Source: Spirochaetaceae bacterium (lineage in GTDB: Bacteria; Spirochaetota; Spirochaetia; Treponematales; Breznakiellaceae). From it: a stretch of 6,630 nt of DNA. Where the stretch lies: the NCBI GenBank assembly GCA_031267475.1, contig JAIRZA010000092.1:1-6630 (forward strand), read 5' to 3'. Numbering within the stretch: the first letter of the stretch is position 1; the number at the start of each line of letters is the position of its first letter. Below are positions 1 through 6,292 of this stretch, piece by piece. A model generated the notes under the pieces. It was not told the DNA's origin. It saw only the letters and a list, made by a program, of their open reading frames with translations, and did no database searches. A program made the translations under genes and the position numbers.

Positions 1-16
1 CCCCAGGTGAGATACC

Positions 17-119
17 AGCGGCTGGCAGCCGCGTATGCCAACGGCTTTTATCGGAGTGAAAAGGCAAAGTGAAGACAGCTTACGGTACGCTAGCGCGGAG
101 CGCATGGAGACCCGCTGGC
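17..119 (-). repeat. Dispersed ~100-base repeat, copy B, spanning the 3' end of glgX
   Basis: Read on the minus strand, this stretch matches the plus-strand copy at 3287-3387 at roughly 80% identity over about 100 bases by hand alignment, with one single-base gap. Shared blocks include GCTGTCTTCACTTTGC and TTGGCATACGCGGCTG. The glgX stop codon (80-82) lies within it, so about 37 bases of the repeat are translated as the end of GlgX. The distal end carries a small hairpin (18-23 pairing with 27-32) that is also present in the other copy with a different loop. Whether it continues further is unclear because the window ends at base 1. Confidence 0.85.
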
Positions 120-2263
120 GGGTTGGACAGCAGTATTACAAGACTGCGACCGTGCACAAGATAATCCAGAGCGCCTTGCAAAGACTCCTGTTCGTCAGGC
201 GGACGAATATCGTCCGGAGAAGGAAGAGCAGTATCAACAGCGCGAAACCACACCTTTCCAGCAGGCGGCGCCATAAGAGTAAAACGACACTCAGCAACAC
301 CAGAATTAAACATAATATAAAAATCATTATCGTCACGATCCGCAAGAATATCCGCTTTCGCGCCATCCATAAACAAGGCAAAACCAGTATCCTTCCTTTC
401 CCAGTCGAGAGCCTCGCCCAACTCGTCGAACCACGTAATATCCGGCGGCGCGTTGTACGAACCCTCGCGCCCGGTATAGAACTCAGGACGCATAAACGCC
501 TGATGACGCAGACGAAAAGCAATCATTTCCTTAGCAAAACGGAACAACCCGCAATTTTGACTTTTCAAACCCCAGTCATACCACGATATATCATTATCCT
601 GACAATAAGCATTATTACACCCCCGTTGAGTACGAGCAAACTCATCACCCCCCAAAAGCATCGGAGTCCCCTGTGAAATCATCAAAGTAGCTATAAAATT
701 CTTCATCTGCTGCTGCCTGACAGATTCTATCACCGGATTCAACGACGGCCCCTCAAACCCGTAATTATAACTAATATTATTGTCGCTGCCGTCACGATTA
801 CCCTCGCCATTTTCCTCATTATGCTTATAGTTGTACGAAACCAAATCCTTCAACGTAAAACCATCATGACAAGCAAAGAAATTTATCGAATGAAAAGGCT
901 TTCTGCCATCGCGCAAATAAAGATCCGAACTACCAGACAAACGCGTCGCCATATCCCGCACCGTCCCCGAATCGCCGCGCCAGTATTTACGCACATCATC
1001 ACGAAAACGATCATTCCACTCGGCCCAACGACCAGGAAACCAACCCACCTGATACGCGCCCCCCGCGTCCCACGCCTCGGCAATAATTTTCGTATGACGC
1101 AGCACCGGCTCTTCCGCAATCTTTTCGAGCATAGGCGCGTTTTCCATCAACCGCCCCTTTTGATCGCGCCCCAAAATAGAACCCAAATCAAAACGAAAAC
1201 CATCAACGTGCATCTCGACAACCCAATAATTCAGACAATCAATTATCATACCCCGCATAACAGGATTATTACAATTAACAGTATTTCCGCAGCCGGAATA
1301 ATTCTGATAGTAACGCTTATTTTCACCCAAAATATAGTAAATCTGATTATCCAGACCCCTAAAAGAAAACGTAGGACCTAACTCGTTCCCCTCCGCCGTA
1401 TGATTAAAAACAACATCAAGAATAACCTCGATACCCGCCCTATGCAGCTCGCGCACCATCGTTTTGAACTCGTCAACCTGCGCTCCAGTACCCTGATTAA
1501 AAGCGTAAGAACCCTTAGGAGCAAAAAACGCGACAGTAGAGTACCCCCAATAATTTTTTAACCTTTCACCCGTCCGCGGATTTATAGCGGATAATTCATT
1601 CTCATAAAATTCATGAATAGGCAGAAACTCAACACTCGTTATACCAATCTCTTTAAGATGCGGAATCTTTTCAATAACACCAAGATACGTACCCGGATGC
1701 TCCACACCGGACGAAGAACCCTCGGACAAACCGCGCACGTGCGTTTCATAGATGACGCTATGACGCAGCGGATAGTTTAGCGGACGATCGCCGCGCCAGT
1801 CAAACGAATTATCAACAATAACACAGCGAGGCGATGAATATATATTATCGGTTGCATTCAGCGACAAATCTTTTTGCGCGTCGCGCGGATCATAAGCAAT
1901 AGCGCCGCCAAAATCCCAATCGCTTACACCACTCAAAGCCTTTGCGTAAGGATCAATAAGAGCGCGATTCCGGTTAAACCGCATCCCCTTTTCAGGCTCA
2001 AAAGCGCCATCCGCGCGGTACAGGTAGCAGTAACCGGCGGAAAGACCGGGTATAAAACAGTGCCACACATCGCCTGTACGATTTTTCCGGTAGTCTAGTG
2101 TGATTTCCTGCCGCGCCGCGTCCGCCGCGGCGCTTTCAAATAAAACAAGTGTTATTGATAAGGCGTGGCGGGAAAAAAGCGAAAAATTAACACCTTTTGC
2201 CGTCAAAGACGCGCCCAATGGAAGAGGTTTTCCCTCTTCAACTGTAAAATTTGTAAAAGCCAT
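80..2263 (-). CDS. glgX: Glycogen debranching enzyme GlgX / isoamylase-type GH13 hydrolase
   Basis: A 727-residue cytoplasmic enzyme expected to hydrolyse alpha-1,6 branch points of glycogen or limit dextrins. An N-terminal CBM48-like beta domain (about residues 10-110, with PLGASLTAKGVNFSLFS) precedes a GH13 barrel. All four conserved GH13 regions are visible: DVVFNH (283-288), DGFRFD with nucleophile Asp359, AEAWD with acid/base Glu396, and ACHDG with transition-state Asp467. The QGTPMLLGGDE stretch (531-541) is also typical. Length matches the GlgX/TreX family (about 650-750). No signal peptide is seen. The ATG at 2263 is the natural start because the CBM48 fold begins right after it, but no Shine-Dalgarno sequence precedes it. 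The family normally ends shortly after the RSLVILL strand (707-712); here a tail rich in Pro and Ala follows, encoded by a dispersed repeat (17-119). No other glycogen gene lies in the window. GlgX and the archaeal-type isoamylase TreX cannot be separated by eye. Confidence 0.95.
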   Translation of the reverse strand: MAFTNFTVEEGKPLPLGASLTAKGVNFSLFSRHALSITLVLFESAAADAARQEITLDYRKNRTGDVWHCFIPGLSAGYCYLYRADGAFEPEKGMRFNRNRALIDPYAKALSGVSDWDFGGAIAYDPRDAQKDLSLNATDNIYSSPRCVIVDNSFDWRGDRPLNYPLRHSVIYETHVRGLSEGSSSGVEHPGTYLGVIEKIPHLKEIGITSVEFLPIHEFYENELSAINPRTGERLKNYWGYSTVAFFAPKGSYAFNQGTGAQVDEFKTMVRELHRAGIEVILDVVFNHTAEGNELGPTFSFRGLDNQIYYILGENKRYYQNYSGCGNTVNCNNPVMRGMIIDCLNYWVVEMHVDGFRFDLGSILGRDQKGRLMENAPMLEKIAEEPVLRHTKIIAEAWDAGGAYQVGWFPGRWAEWNDRFRDDVRKYWRGDSGTVRDMATRLSGSSDLYLRDGRKPFHSINFFACHDGFTLKDLVSYNYKHNEENGEGNRDGSDNNISYNYGFEGPSLNPVIESVRQQQMKNFIATLMISQGTPMLLGGDEFARTQRGCNNAYCQDNDISWYDWGLKSQNCGLFRFAKEMIAFRLRHQAFMRPEFYTGREGSYNAPPDITWFDELGEALDWERKDTGFALFMDGAKADILADRDDNDFYIMFNSGVAECRFTLMAPPAGKVWFRAVDTALPSPDDIRPPDEQESLQGALDYLVHGRSLVILLSNPPAGLHALRASVP

Positions 2264-2268
2264 AAGGG

Positions 2269-2298
2269 ATTATCGGCAAAAAAATTCATCCGCCTCAA
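2269..2298 (-). promoter_or_regulatory. Candidate glgX promoter giving a leaderless transcript
   Basis: Reading the minus strand, TTGAGG (2298-2293) and GATAAT (2274-2269) are separated by 18 bases, close to the sigma-70 pattern. The -10-like box ends five bases before the glgX ATG, so transcription would start at or next to the A of ATG. This fits the absence of a Shine-Dalgarno sequence. The evidence is only sequence resemblance; an upstream promoter with a long leader is the alternative. Confidence 0.3.
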
Positions 2299-2306
2299 TT
2301 TAGCAA

Positions 2307-2352
2307 CGTTAAGTTAGCGCCGCGGCGGACTAACCGCGGCGCTAACTTAACG
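2307..2352. repeat. Perfect 19-bp inverted repeat in the SGNH-glgX gap
   Basis: CGTTAAGTTAGCGCCGCGG (2307-2325) is exactly complementary to 2334-2352, with an eight-base loop CGGACTAA. It lies 44 bases before the glgX ATG. The run of seven Ts on the minus strand is about 20 bases beyond the stem, too far for a standard intrinsic terminator. It may nevertheless separate the two genes, or act as a protein-binding palindrome. Confidence 0.9.
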
Positions 2353-2368
2353 CCTAGTCCGCCGCGGC
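2319..2368. repeat. Alternative 14-bp inverted repeat overlapping the 19-bp palindrome
   Basis: GCCGCGGCGGACTA (2319-2332) is exactly complementary to TAGTCCGCCGCGGC (2355-2368). Its left arm uses bases that also belong to the left arm and loop of the 19-bp hairpin, so the two stems cannot form together. It lies between the SGNH stop and the glgX start. Confidence 0.8.
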
Positions 2369-2391
2369 TAATCAGCCACGGCTAATCAGCC
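2366..2391. repeat. 14-base-period tandem repeat at the SGNH gene stop
   Basis: GGCTAATCAGCC occurs at 2366-2377 and again at 2380-2391, a period of 14. Each unit is itself a small GGCT/AGCC hairpin. The SGNH hydrolase stop codon (2382-2384) falls inside the second unit. Confidence 0.85.
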
Positions 2392-3029
2392 GCCATGACA
2401 CGGATTATTTTGGCGACCGCCTCGGCAAGACGCAAATGCTCCGATGGTTCAAGGTGCACACCGTCCGCGGGGCTCGTTTTTGCGACAGTCCCCGCGTCAA
2501 AAAAAGACGCGCCGCTTTCTTCGCATATCTGTTTGTAATAGGGCGGAAGCAACTTTGAGATTGCTGGAGCGCCGCTGAATATGTCGCCAAACACGGGCGA
2601 CTCCAGCAGGGGCGGCGGGCATATAACGAGCACTTTCGGGGCGGTGTTCCGCGGGCCGGTCTCTGAATACTGTATCGCCTTTACTACATTTAATACTCCC
2701 TGAGAAATATCAAAGGGGGATGGGTTAAAGCGTCTTTTTAAGTCGTTGGTGCCAAGCATTACAACGGCTGCATCCAGCGGCTTGTGGCTTTTCAGTATTG
2801 GAATAATTTGCCGCAGGCCGTTTCTGTCCAATTCCACGGGGTCGTCAAAGGAGCTTGTTCTGCCGTTAAGTCCTTCCTCGTCAACCCACCATTCCGGCTC
2901 TCCGGCGCAGTTCTGGTTCAATATGCGTTCCAGCGCCATGGGCCAGCGTGTTTTGTGGTCGTAGCGTCCTCCTGTGGCCGGGATGTAGCCATAGGTGTTC
3001 GAATCGCCATAACAAAGTATTGTTTTCAT
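2382..3029 (-). CDS. SGNH/GDSL hydrolase, arylesterase-like
   Basis: A 215-residue serine esterase of the SGNH hydrolase superfamily. All four signature blocks are present: GDSNTYG with nucleophile Ser10 (block I), Gly56 in NGRTS (block II), GTND with Asn95 (block III) and DGVH with Asp189 and His192 completing the triad (block V). Layout and length closely follow the Mycobacterium smegmatis acyltransferase/arylesterase MsAcT (216 residues), including the EEGL-x-x-RT segment, MLGTND and PKVLVICPPPL. There is no signal peptide, so it is probably cytoplasmic. Natural substrate unknown; likely small acyl esters. The ATG at 3029 sits ten residues before Ser10, as in the family; no good Shine-Dalgarno sequence is seen. 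Its coding strand lacks the G-over-C excess of glgX, and repeat arrays flank it, which suggests separate acquisition or inversion. The stop TAG lies in a 14-base tandem repeat. Confidence 0.93.
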   Translation of the reverse strand: MKTILCYGDSNTYGYIPATGGRYDHKTRWPMALERILNQNCAGEPEWWVDEEGLNGRTSSFDDPVELDRNGLRQIIPILKSHKPLDAAVVMLGTNDLKRRFNPSPFDISQGVLNVVKAIQYSETGPRNTAPKVLVICPPPLLESPVFGDIFSGAPAISKLLPPYYKQICEESGASFFDAGTVAKTSPADGVHLEPSEHLRLAEAVAKIIRVMAAD

Positions 3030-3074
3030 ATGTGTTGATAAGCATATCTCTTTTTACGCCCGCCCGCCAGCCCA

Positions 3075-3110
3075 CCAGTGGGTTTCATATCCGCTACGCG
3101 GTAGTATACC
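3075..3110 (+). repeat. Partial, degenerate copy of the dispersed repeat start, with a duplicated 20-base segment
   Basis: CCAGTGGGTTTC followed by CCGCTACGCGGTAG resembles the start of copies A and B (CCAGCGGGTTTC then GCTCCGCG). The CCGCTACGCGGTAG part recurs at 3190-3203 just after hairpin module 1 and contains a tiny CCGC/GCGG stem. A perfect 5-bp CCCAC/GTGGG hairpin overlaps its left end (3070-3081). Relationship to the longer copies is likely but short. Confidence 0.5.
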
Positions 3111-3139
3111 CACATACACTGAAACTTTGACGAGGGGCT

Positions 3140-3189
3140 GGAGTTTGCGCTCCGCGCAAACTCCGGAGCTCAACGCGCCAGCGTTGAGC
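3140..3189. repeat. Two-hairpin palindromic module 1
   Basis: Two adjacent perfect hairpins: GGAGTTTGCGC pairs with GCGCAAACTCC (3140-3150 with 3154-3164, 11 bp), and GCTCAACGC pairs with GCGTTGAGC (3168-3176 with 3181-3189, 9 bp). Relative to modules 2 and 3, the first stem has gained one extra pair and the second has lost two pairs, each time symmetrically. No T-tract follows on either strand, so it is not a standard terminator. Confidence 0.9.
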
Positions 3190-3232
3190 CCGCTACGCGG
3201 TAGCATCCCGATAGATTTTCTACAAACGGCGT

Positions 3233-3284
3233 GGAGTTTCGCTCCGCGAAACTCCGAAGCTCAACGCGCTTTAGCGCGTTGAGC
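3233..3284. repeat. Two-hairpin palindromic module 2
   Basis: GGAGTTTCG pairs with CGAAACTCC (3233-3241 with 3247-3255, loop CTCCG), and GCTCAACGCGC pairs with GCGCGTTGAGC (3259-3269 with 3274-3284, loop TTTA). It is nearly identical to module 3 except for the linker between the two hairpins. Confidence 0.92.
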
Positions 3285-3286
3285 CG

Positions 3287-3387
3287 GCCAGCGGGTTTCT
3301 ATGCGCTCCGCGCCGGCAGTCAGCAAGCTGTCTTCACTTTGCGTCTTCGCTATGATAAAGCGATTGGCATACGCGGCTGTAAGCCGC
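3287..3387 (+). repeat. Dispersed ~100-base repeat, copy A, in the argA-SGNH gap
   Basis: The partner of the 17-119 repeat, in the opposite orientation, lying between hairpin modules 2 and 3. Here it is not part of any gene. It ends with a six-pair hairpin, GCGGCT/AGCCGC (3373-3378 with 3382-3387). Its first part (GCCAGCGGGT, then ATGCGCTCCGCG) corresponds to the piece that encodes the GlgX tail. Confidence 0.85.
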
Positions 3388-3405
3388 CCCGTACAACAAG
3401 AGGGT

Positions 3406-3458
3406 GGAGTTTCGCTCCGCGAAACTCCGTGAGCTCAACGCGCTTTAGCGCGTTGAGC
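3406..3458. repeat. Two-hairpin palindromic module 3, overlapping the argA stop codon
   Basis: GGAGTTTCG pairs with CGAAACTCC (3406-3414 with 3420-3428), and GCTCAACGCGC pairs with GCGCGTTGAGC (3433-3443 with 3448-3458). The four-base loop 3444-3447 contains the argA stop codon (3445-3447), and the neighbouring arm encodes the last residues of ArgA. A further GCGCGTTGAG lies 29 bases inside argA (3477-3486). Confidence 0.92.
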
Positions 3459-4818
3459 CATGCGCGGCATTTTGCGGCGCGTTGAGTTCCAGCGCAAAAA
3501 TTTTGCTCATTCTTTTATAGTTGTAATTCTCGCGGCGCTGCCGCGGCAGTGTATCAATGCTTGTCTCCCTAAAACCCAAAAGCTCGAACCAATCCTGAGT
3601 TTTTGTAGTAAAAACAAGAACGCGCTTCATTCCCAAATTACGCGCCTTTTCAATCAGATAGTGCACAATGCGCCGGCCTATATTCATTGACGAGTACGCC
3701 TTGTCAGAGGCGAGGGCGGCAAGCTCGGCCTGACCATCCCCTAAATCATGCAGCGCTCCGCAGGCGTGTACAGAACCATCGACAACATACACAACATAAT
3801 CATCTTTCTTTTTTTGCACATCCTCCGCGCTGCGCCGTATCAAAATATCCTGCCGGATCAAAGGCTCCATAATGTGCAAAATATCGGGAATGTCGGAATT
3901 GTGTATGCCGCGAATAGCTTCGTATTCATCAGCGTAAAGCATCGTACCGGAGCCTAAGTTGGTGAACAGTTCATTAAGAACCGCGCCCTCCTCGCAGCCG
4001 TTAATAATATGCACACGCTCAACGCCGGACGCGGACGCCGATAACGCGAAACGCAGCATACCTAAACACTTTTCTTTTTCCTTGCCTGTTTCCCCGTCAT
4101 TTTTATTAAGAAAAAGTATTTCTTCCGCTTCACGCGGATTCAGCCGCAGGATACGCCCCTCATCTGTGTAACGAGTATGCGCGGGCGTTGCAAGCTGCTC
4201 TTTTTTTAGATAATCCCCGCCAGTTACAATAAAGAGCTTTGCCGCGCCGAGCGCCGAGGCCGCGGCTATGGCAATCTCGTCACTAGGCACATTATAAGAC
4301 TTGCCGGTAGAACTCCAGCCTATACAAGGCAGAATAGGCACAACCCCCAAATCCAAAATACGCCTCATCGCCTGCGTAAAAATTTTGTCAACCGTGCCCG
4401 TATACATCATATCAATGCCGTTTATAACACCGCGCCCGCGCGCCCGCGTGAAATTGCCGACCACCGCGTCAACACGGCTGGCGGAAAGCGCCGTCATATA
4501 GCGCGTCGCCACATTGAAAGCCGCCATCTCGACAAGCGGAATAGCGTTTTCCGAAGTAATACGCTCGCCGCCTGAATATTCTGATAAAACGCTATGTTCA
4601 AGCAGAACAGCGTCAATCCATTCTTTGCATCCCGGAACAATTACAACACGAATTCCGCCGTTTACCAGCAGCGCTATATCCTTCATTAAGTACGAAAATC
4701 CGGAACTTGCAATAATAGGAAAATCTATTTTGAATATCATCGTAGAACCGGTAAAACGACTTTGATAAGCAAAAGCCTCGCGGATAACATTGATACGCGG
4801 ACACAACACTTCTTTCAT
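3445..4818 (-). CDS. argA: N-acetylglutamate synthase (amino-acid N-acetyltransferase), ArgA type
   Basis: A 457-residue two-domain enzyme that acetylates glutamate with acetyl-CoA, the first step of arginine synthesis. Residues ~27-285 form an amino acid kinase-like domain (IVPGCKEWID near 61-70, VVGNFTRARG near 119-128, MMYTGTVDKI near 137-146), which in ArgA binds arginine for feedback inhibition. Residues ~300-440 form a GNAT acetyltransferase domain (ILIRRS, ALASDKAYSSMNIGRR, LVFTTKTQDWFELLGF) ending in the ArgA-like YNYKRMSK. Order and length match E. coli ArgA (443 residues). The ATG at 4818 is preferred over an upstream TTG at 4839, because the ATG lies 2 bases after the pncB stop while the TTG would overlap pncB. 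The Gly-Gly of the usual kinase-domain entry strand (KLGG) is replaced by IFKIDFP. The last ~12 residues (NAPQNAAHGSTR) exceed the usual end; the final ones come from a palindromic repeat, with the TAA in a hairpin loop. No other arg gene is visible here. Confidence 0.92.
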   Translation of the reverse strand: MKEVLCPRINVIREAFAYQSRFTGSTMIFKIDFPIIASSGFSYLMKDIALLVNGGIRVVIVPGCKEWIDAVLLEHSVLSEYSGGERITSENAIPLVEMAAFNVATRYMTALSASRVDAVVGNFTRARGRGVINGIDMMYTGTVDKIFTQAMRRILDLGVVPILPCIGWSSTGKSYNVPSDEIAIAAASALGAAKLFIVTGGDYLKKEQLATPAHTRYTDEGRILRLNPREAEEILFLNKNDGETGKEKEKCLGMLRFALSASASGVERVHIINGCEEGAVLNELFTNLGSGTMLYADEYEAIRGIHNSDIPDILHIMEPLIRQDILIRRSAEDVQKKKDDYVVYVVDGSVHACGALHDLGDGQAELAALASDKAYSSMNIGRRIVHYLIEKARNLGMKRVLVFTTKTQDWFELLGFRETSIDTLPRQRRENYNYKRMSKIFALELNAPQNAAHGSTR

Positions 4819-4820
4819 GT

Positions 4821-6284
4821 TTACAGATCGCCCAGACAATTCTTTATCAAACCCAGCTTAAGGTCGCGCAGTTTTGGCGTAATCGAAACCTTGTAAATGT
4901 GAGGATTCAGCAAGCGTTTATACCGCGCGTCTATTGTTTCAAGCTCCGAAGCGCAATGCTTTTGAATATCCAGCAGCAACGGAGGATTCATCGAAACAAT
5001 CTCTCCGTGTTCAATCCGCTTTTTCAGCATGGGAACCGGCGGAGTCTCCAGCGTATGGCAAAACTGACGATAATCCGCCGATGGGTGATAGAAAGTGTAA
5101 TCTTTCCCCTCGTCCAATTTTTCCACCGCTTCAGGATTTCCCGTGCCGTTATCAATAACAAGAACATCCGCAAGCGCCATTCCATCGCCGCCGTGCAGAC
5201 GCAAAACCTGTTTAACAGCCGGATTTGTTGTTTTTTCGGGATTATCTGAAAACTTAATCGCGGGAATAAGCTCCCCTGACTCGTTTTCATGCGCCGTGAG
5301 CTTGTACACCCCGGTAAATGAAGCGTCATCCCCGCCCGTTACCATGCGCGTCCCCACACCCCAGCTATTTATTGGAGCGCCCTGATTCACCAGAGTTGAA
5401 ATTATATGCTCGTCCAAATCATTTGAAACCGCTATCGAAGCCTTTCCGCAGCCCGCTTCGTCAAGACACCGCCGCACAGCCTGCGAAAGAAAGTGCATAT
5501 CGCCGGAATCAAGACGCACACCGAAACCGCCGCCGCGTTCGATAATTTCCCTCCCAACCTTTATGGCGTTTATAACACCGCTCTTTAACGTATCGTATGT
5601 GTCTATCAAAAAAACAGGATTAACCGGATACAACTCCGCATAGGCGCGGAAGGCTTCTTCTTCGCTTGCAAAACTCATCACCCACGAATGAGCCATGGTC
5701 CCCATAGCGCGGACGCCAAACTCTTTCGCGGCAAGAGTATTAGAAGTACCAAGCGCCCCGCCGATTATTGCCGCCCGCGACGCCGACATCGCGCCGTCCG
5801 GTCCCTGAGCGCGGCGCAGGCCGAATTCCATTATCCCGCCCTTCCCGGACGCAAGATATACACGCGCCGTTTTTGTGGCGATTAAACTTTGAAAGTTGAT
5901 AATGTTAAGAACAAGCCCCTCGATTATCTGACACTCAATAAATTTACCGTCAACCCTTATGAGCGGCTCTTGAGGAAAAATAACAGAACCTTCGTCCATG
6001 GCGTATAAATCACCCGAAAATCGAAAATCCTTTAGATACTCAAGAAACTCATCATCGAAAAAATTCAAGCCGCGCAAATACGCGATGTCGTCAGCCGTGA
6101 ATCTGAATGTCTTCAACCTTGAAAGCAAAGTTTCAAGCCCCGCAAAGATTGAATAGCCGCCTTTGAATGGATTCTTGCGAAAGAACATCTCAAAAACAGC
6201 GCGCCGGTTTTTTTTCTTTTTCAAATAGCCCTGCGCCATTGTCAATTCATAAAAATCGGTAAAAAGAGCGGAAAGATTTTCCAT
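4821..6284 (-). CDS. pncB: Nicotinate phosphoribosyltransferase
   Basis: A 487-residue cytoplasmic enzyme of NAD salvage that joins nicotinate and PRPP to give nicotinate mononucleotide, coupled to ATP hydrolysis. Motifs in order: FTDFYELTMAQGY (8-20), MEFGLRRAQGPDGA (152-165), GTSNTLAA (179-186), GTMAHSWVMSF with the expected phosphorylated His199, LIDTYDTL (226-233), GVRLDSGD (255-262) and SWGVGTRMVTGG (307-318), which forms the phosphate/PRPP site. The length and the C-terminal extension beyond ~400 residues place it with the Gram-positive/human type (TIGR01513-like) rather than the 400-residue E. coli type. The ATG at 6284 is fixed by an AGGAGG eight bases upstream. It follows the topoisomerase gene by only 19 bases and leads into argA with a 2-base gap, so co-transcription with both is likely. 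No broken or missing motif was noticed. Confidence 0.96.
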   Translation of the reverse strand: MENLSALFTDFYELTMAQGYLKKKKNRRAVFEMFFRKNPFKGGYSIFAGLETLLSRLKTFRFTADDIAYLRGLNFFDDEFLEYLKDFRFSGDLYAMDEGSVIFPQEPLIRVDGKFIECQIIEGLVLNIINFQSLIATKTARVYLASGKGGIMEFGLRRAQGPDGAMSASRAAIIGGALGTSNTLAAKEFGVRAMGTMAHSWVMSFASEEEAFRAYAELYPVNPVFLIDTYDTLKSGVINAIKVGREIIERGGGFGVRLDSGDMHFLSQAVRRCLDEAGCGKASIAVSNDLDEHIISTLVNQGAPINSWGVGTRMVTGGDDASFTGVYKLTAHENESGELIPAIKFSDNPEKTTNPAVKQVLRLHGGDGMALADVLVIDNGTGNPEAVEKLDEGKDYTFYHPSADYRQFCHTLETPPVPMLKKRIEHGEIVSMNPPLLLDIQKHCASELETIDARYKRLLNPHIYKVSITPKLRDLKLGLIKNCLGDL

Positions 6285-6292
6285 TACTACGT

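Larger units (their letters stand above)
3030..3444. other. Repeat-filled intergenic region between argA and the SGNH hydrolase gene
   Basis: These 415 bases hold no recognisable gene, tRNA or riboswitch. They consist almost entirely of three two-hairpin modules, one full and one partial copy of the dispersed repeat, and short linkers. The part nearest the SGNH gene (3030-3137) must hold its promoter if it has its own. TATACT at 3108-3103 on the minus strand is the best -10-like match, but no convincing -35 accompanies it. The open frame readable through the repeats on the plus strand (3231-3485) is only a translation of the repeats: it contains STRFSALS twice. Confidence 0.8.

Noticed and set aside
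35..676. A 213-codon plus-strand open frame
   Set aside because: It lies antisense to glgX, whose catalytic motifs are intact; the peptide is basic, low in complexity and resembles nothing known.
821..1381. A 186-codon plus-strand open frame
   Set aside because: Antisense to the GH13 core of glgX; its Ile/Thr/Arg-rich composition reflects the strong base skew of glgX.
2264..2381. Riboswitch or tRNA before glgX
   Set aside because: The structure is explained by nested perfect palindromes; no conserved riboswitch core or cloverleaf was recognised.
3406..3458. Intrinsic terminator after argA
   Set aside because: The hairpins are strong but no T-tract follows on the minus strand, and the same hairpins recur as a repeat family.
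3138..3460. CRISPR array
   Set aside because: Only three units of unequal spacing (about 93 and 173 bases), each with two palindromes, and the spacers include repeat sequence; no cas genes.
3231..3485. An 84-codon plus-strand open frame through the repeats
   Set aside because: It is a translation of palindromic modules 2 and 3 and dispersed copy A, with no start signal and an internally repeated peptide.
4819..4839. TTG at 4839 as the argA start
   Set aside because: It would overlap the pncB end by 19 bases and adds seven residues without homology; the ATG at 4818 follows the pncB stop directly.
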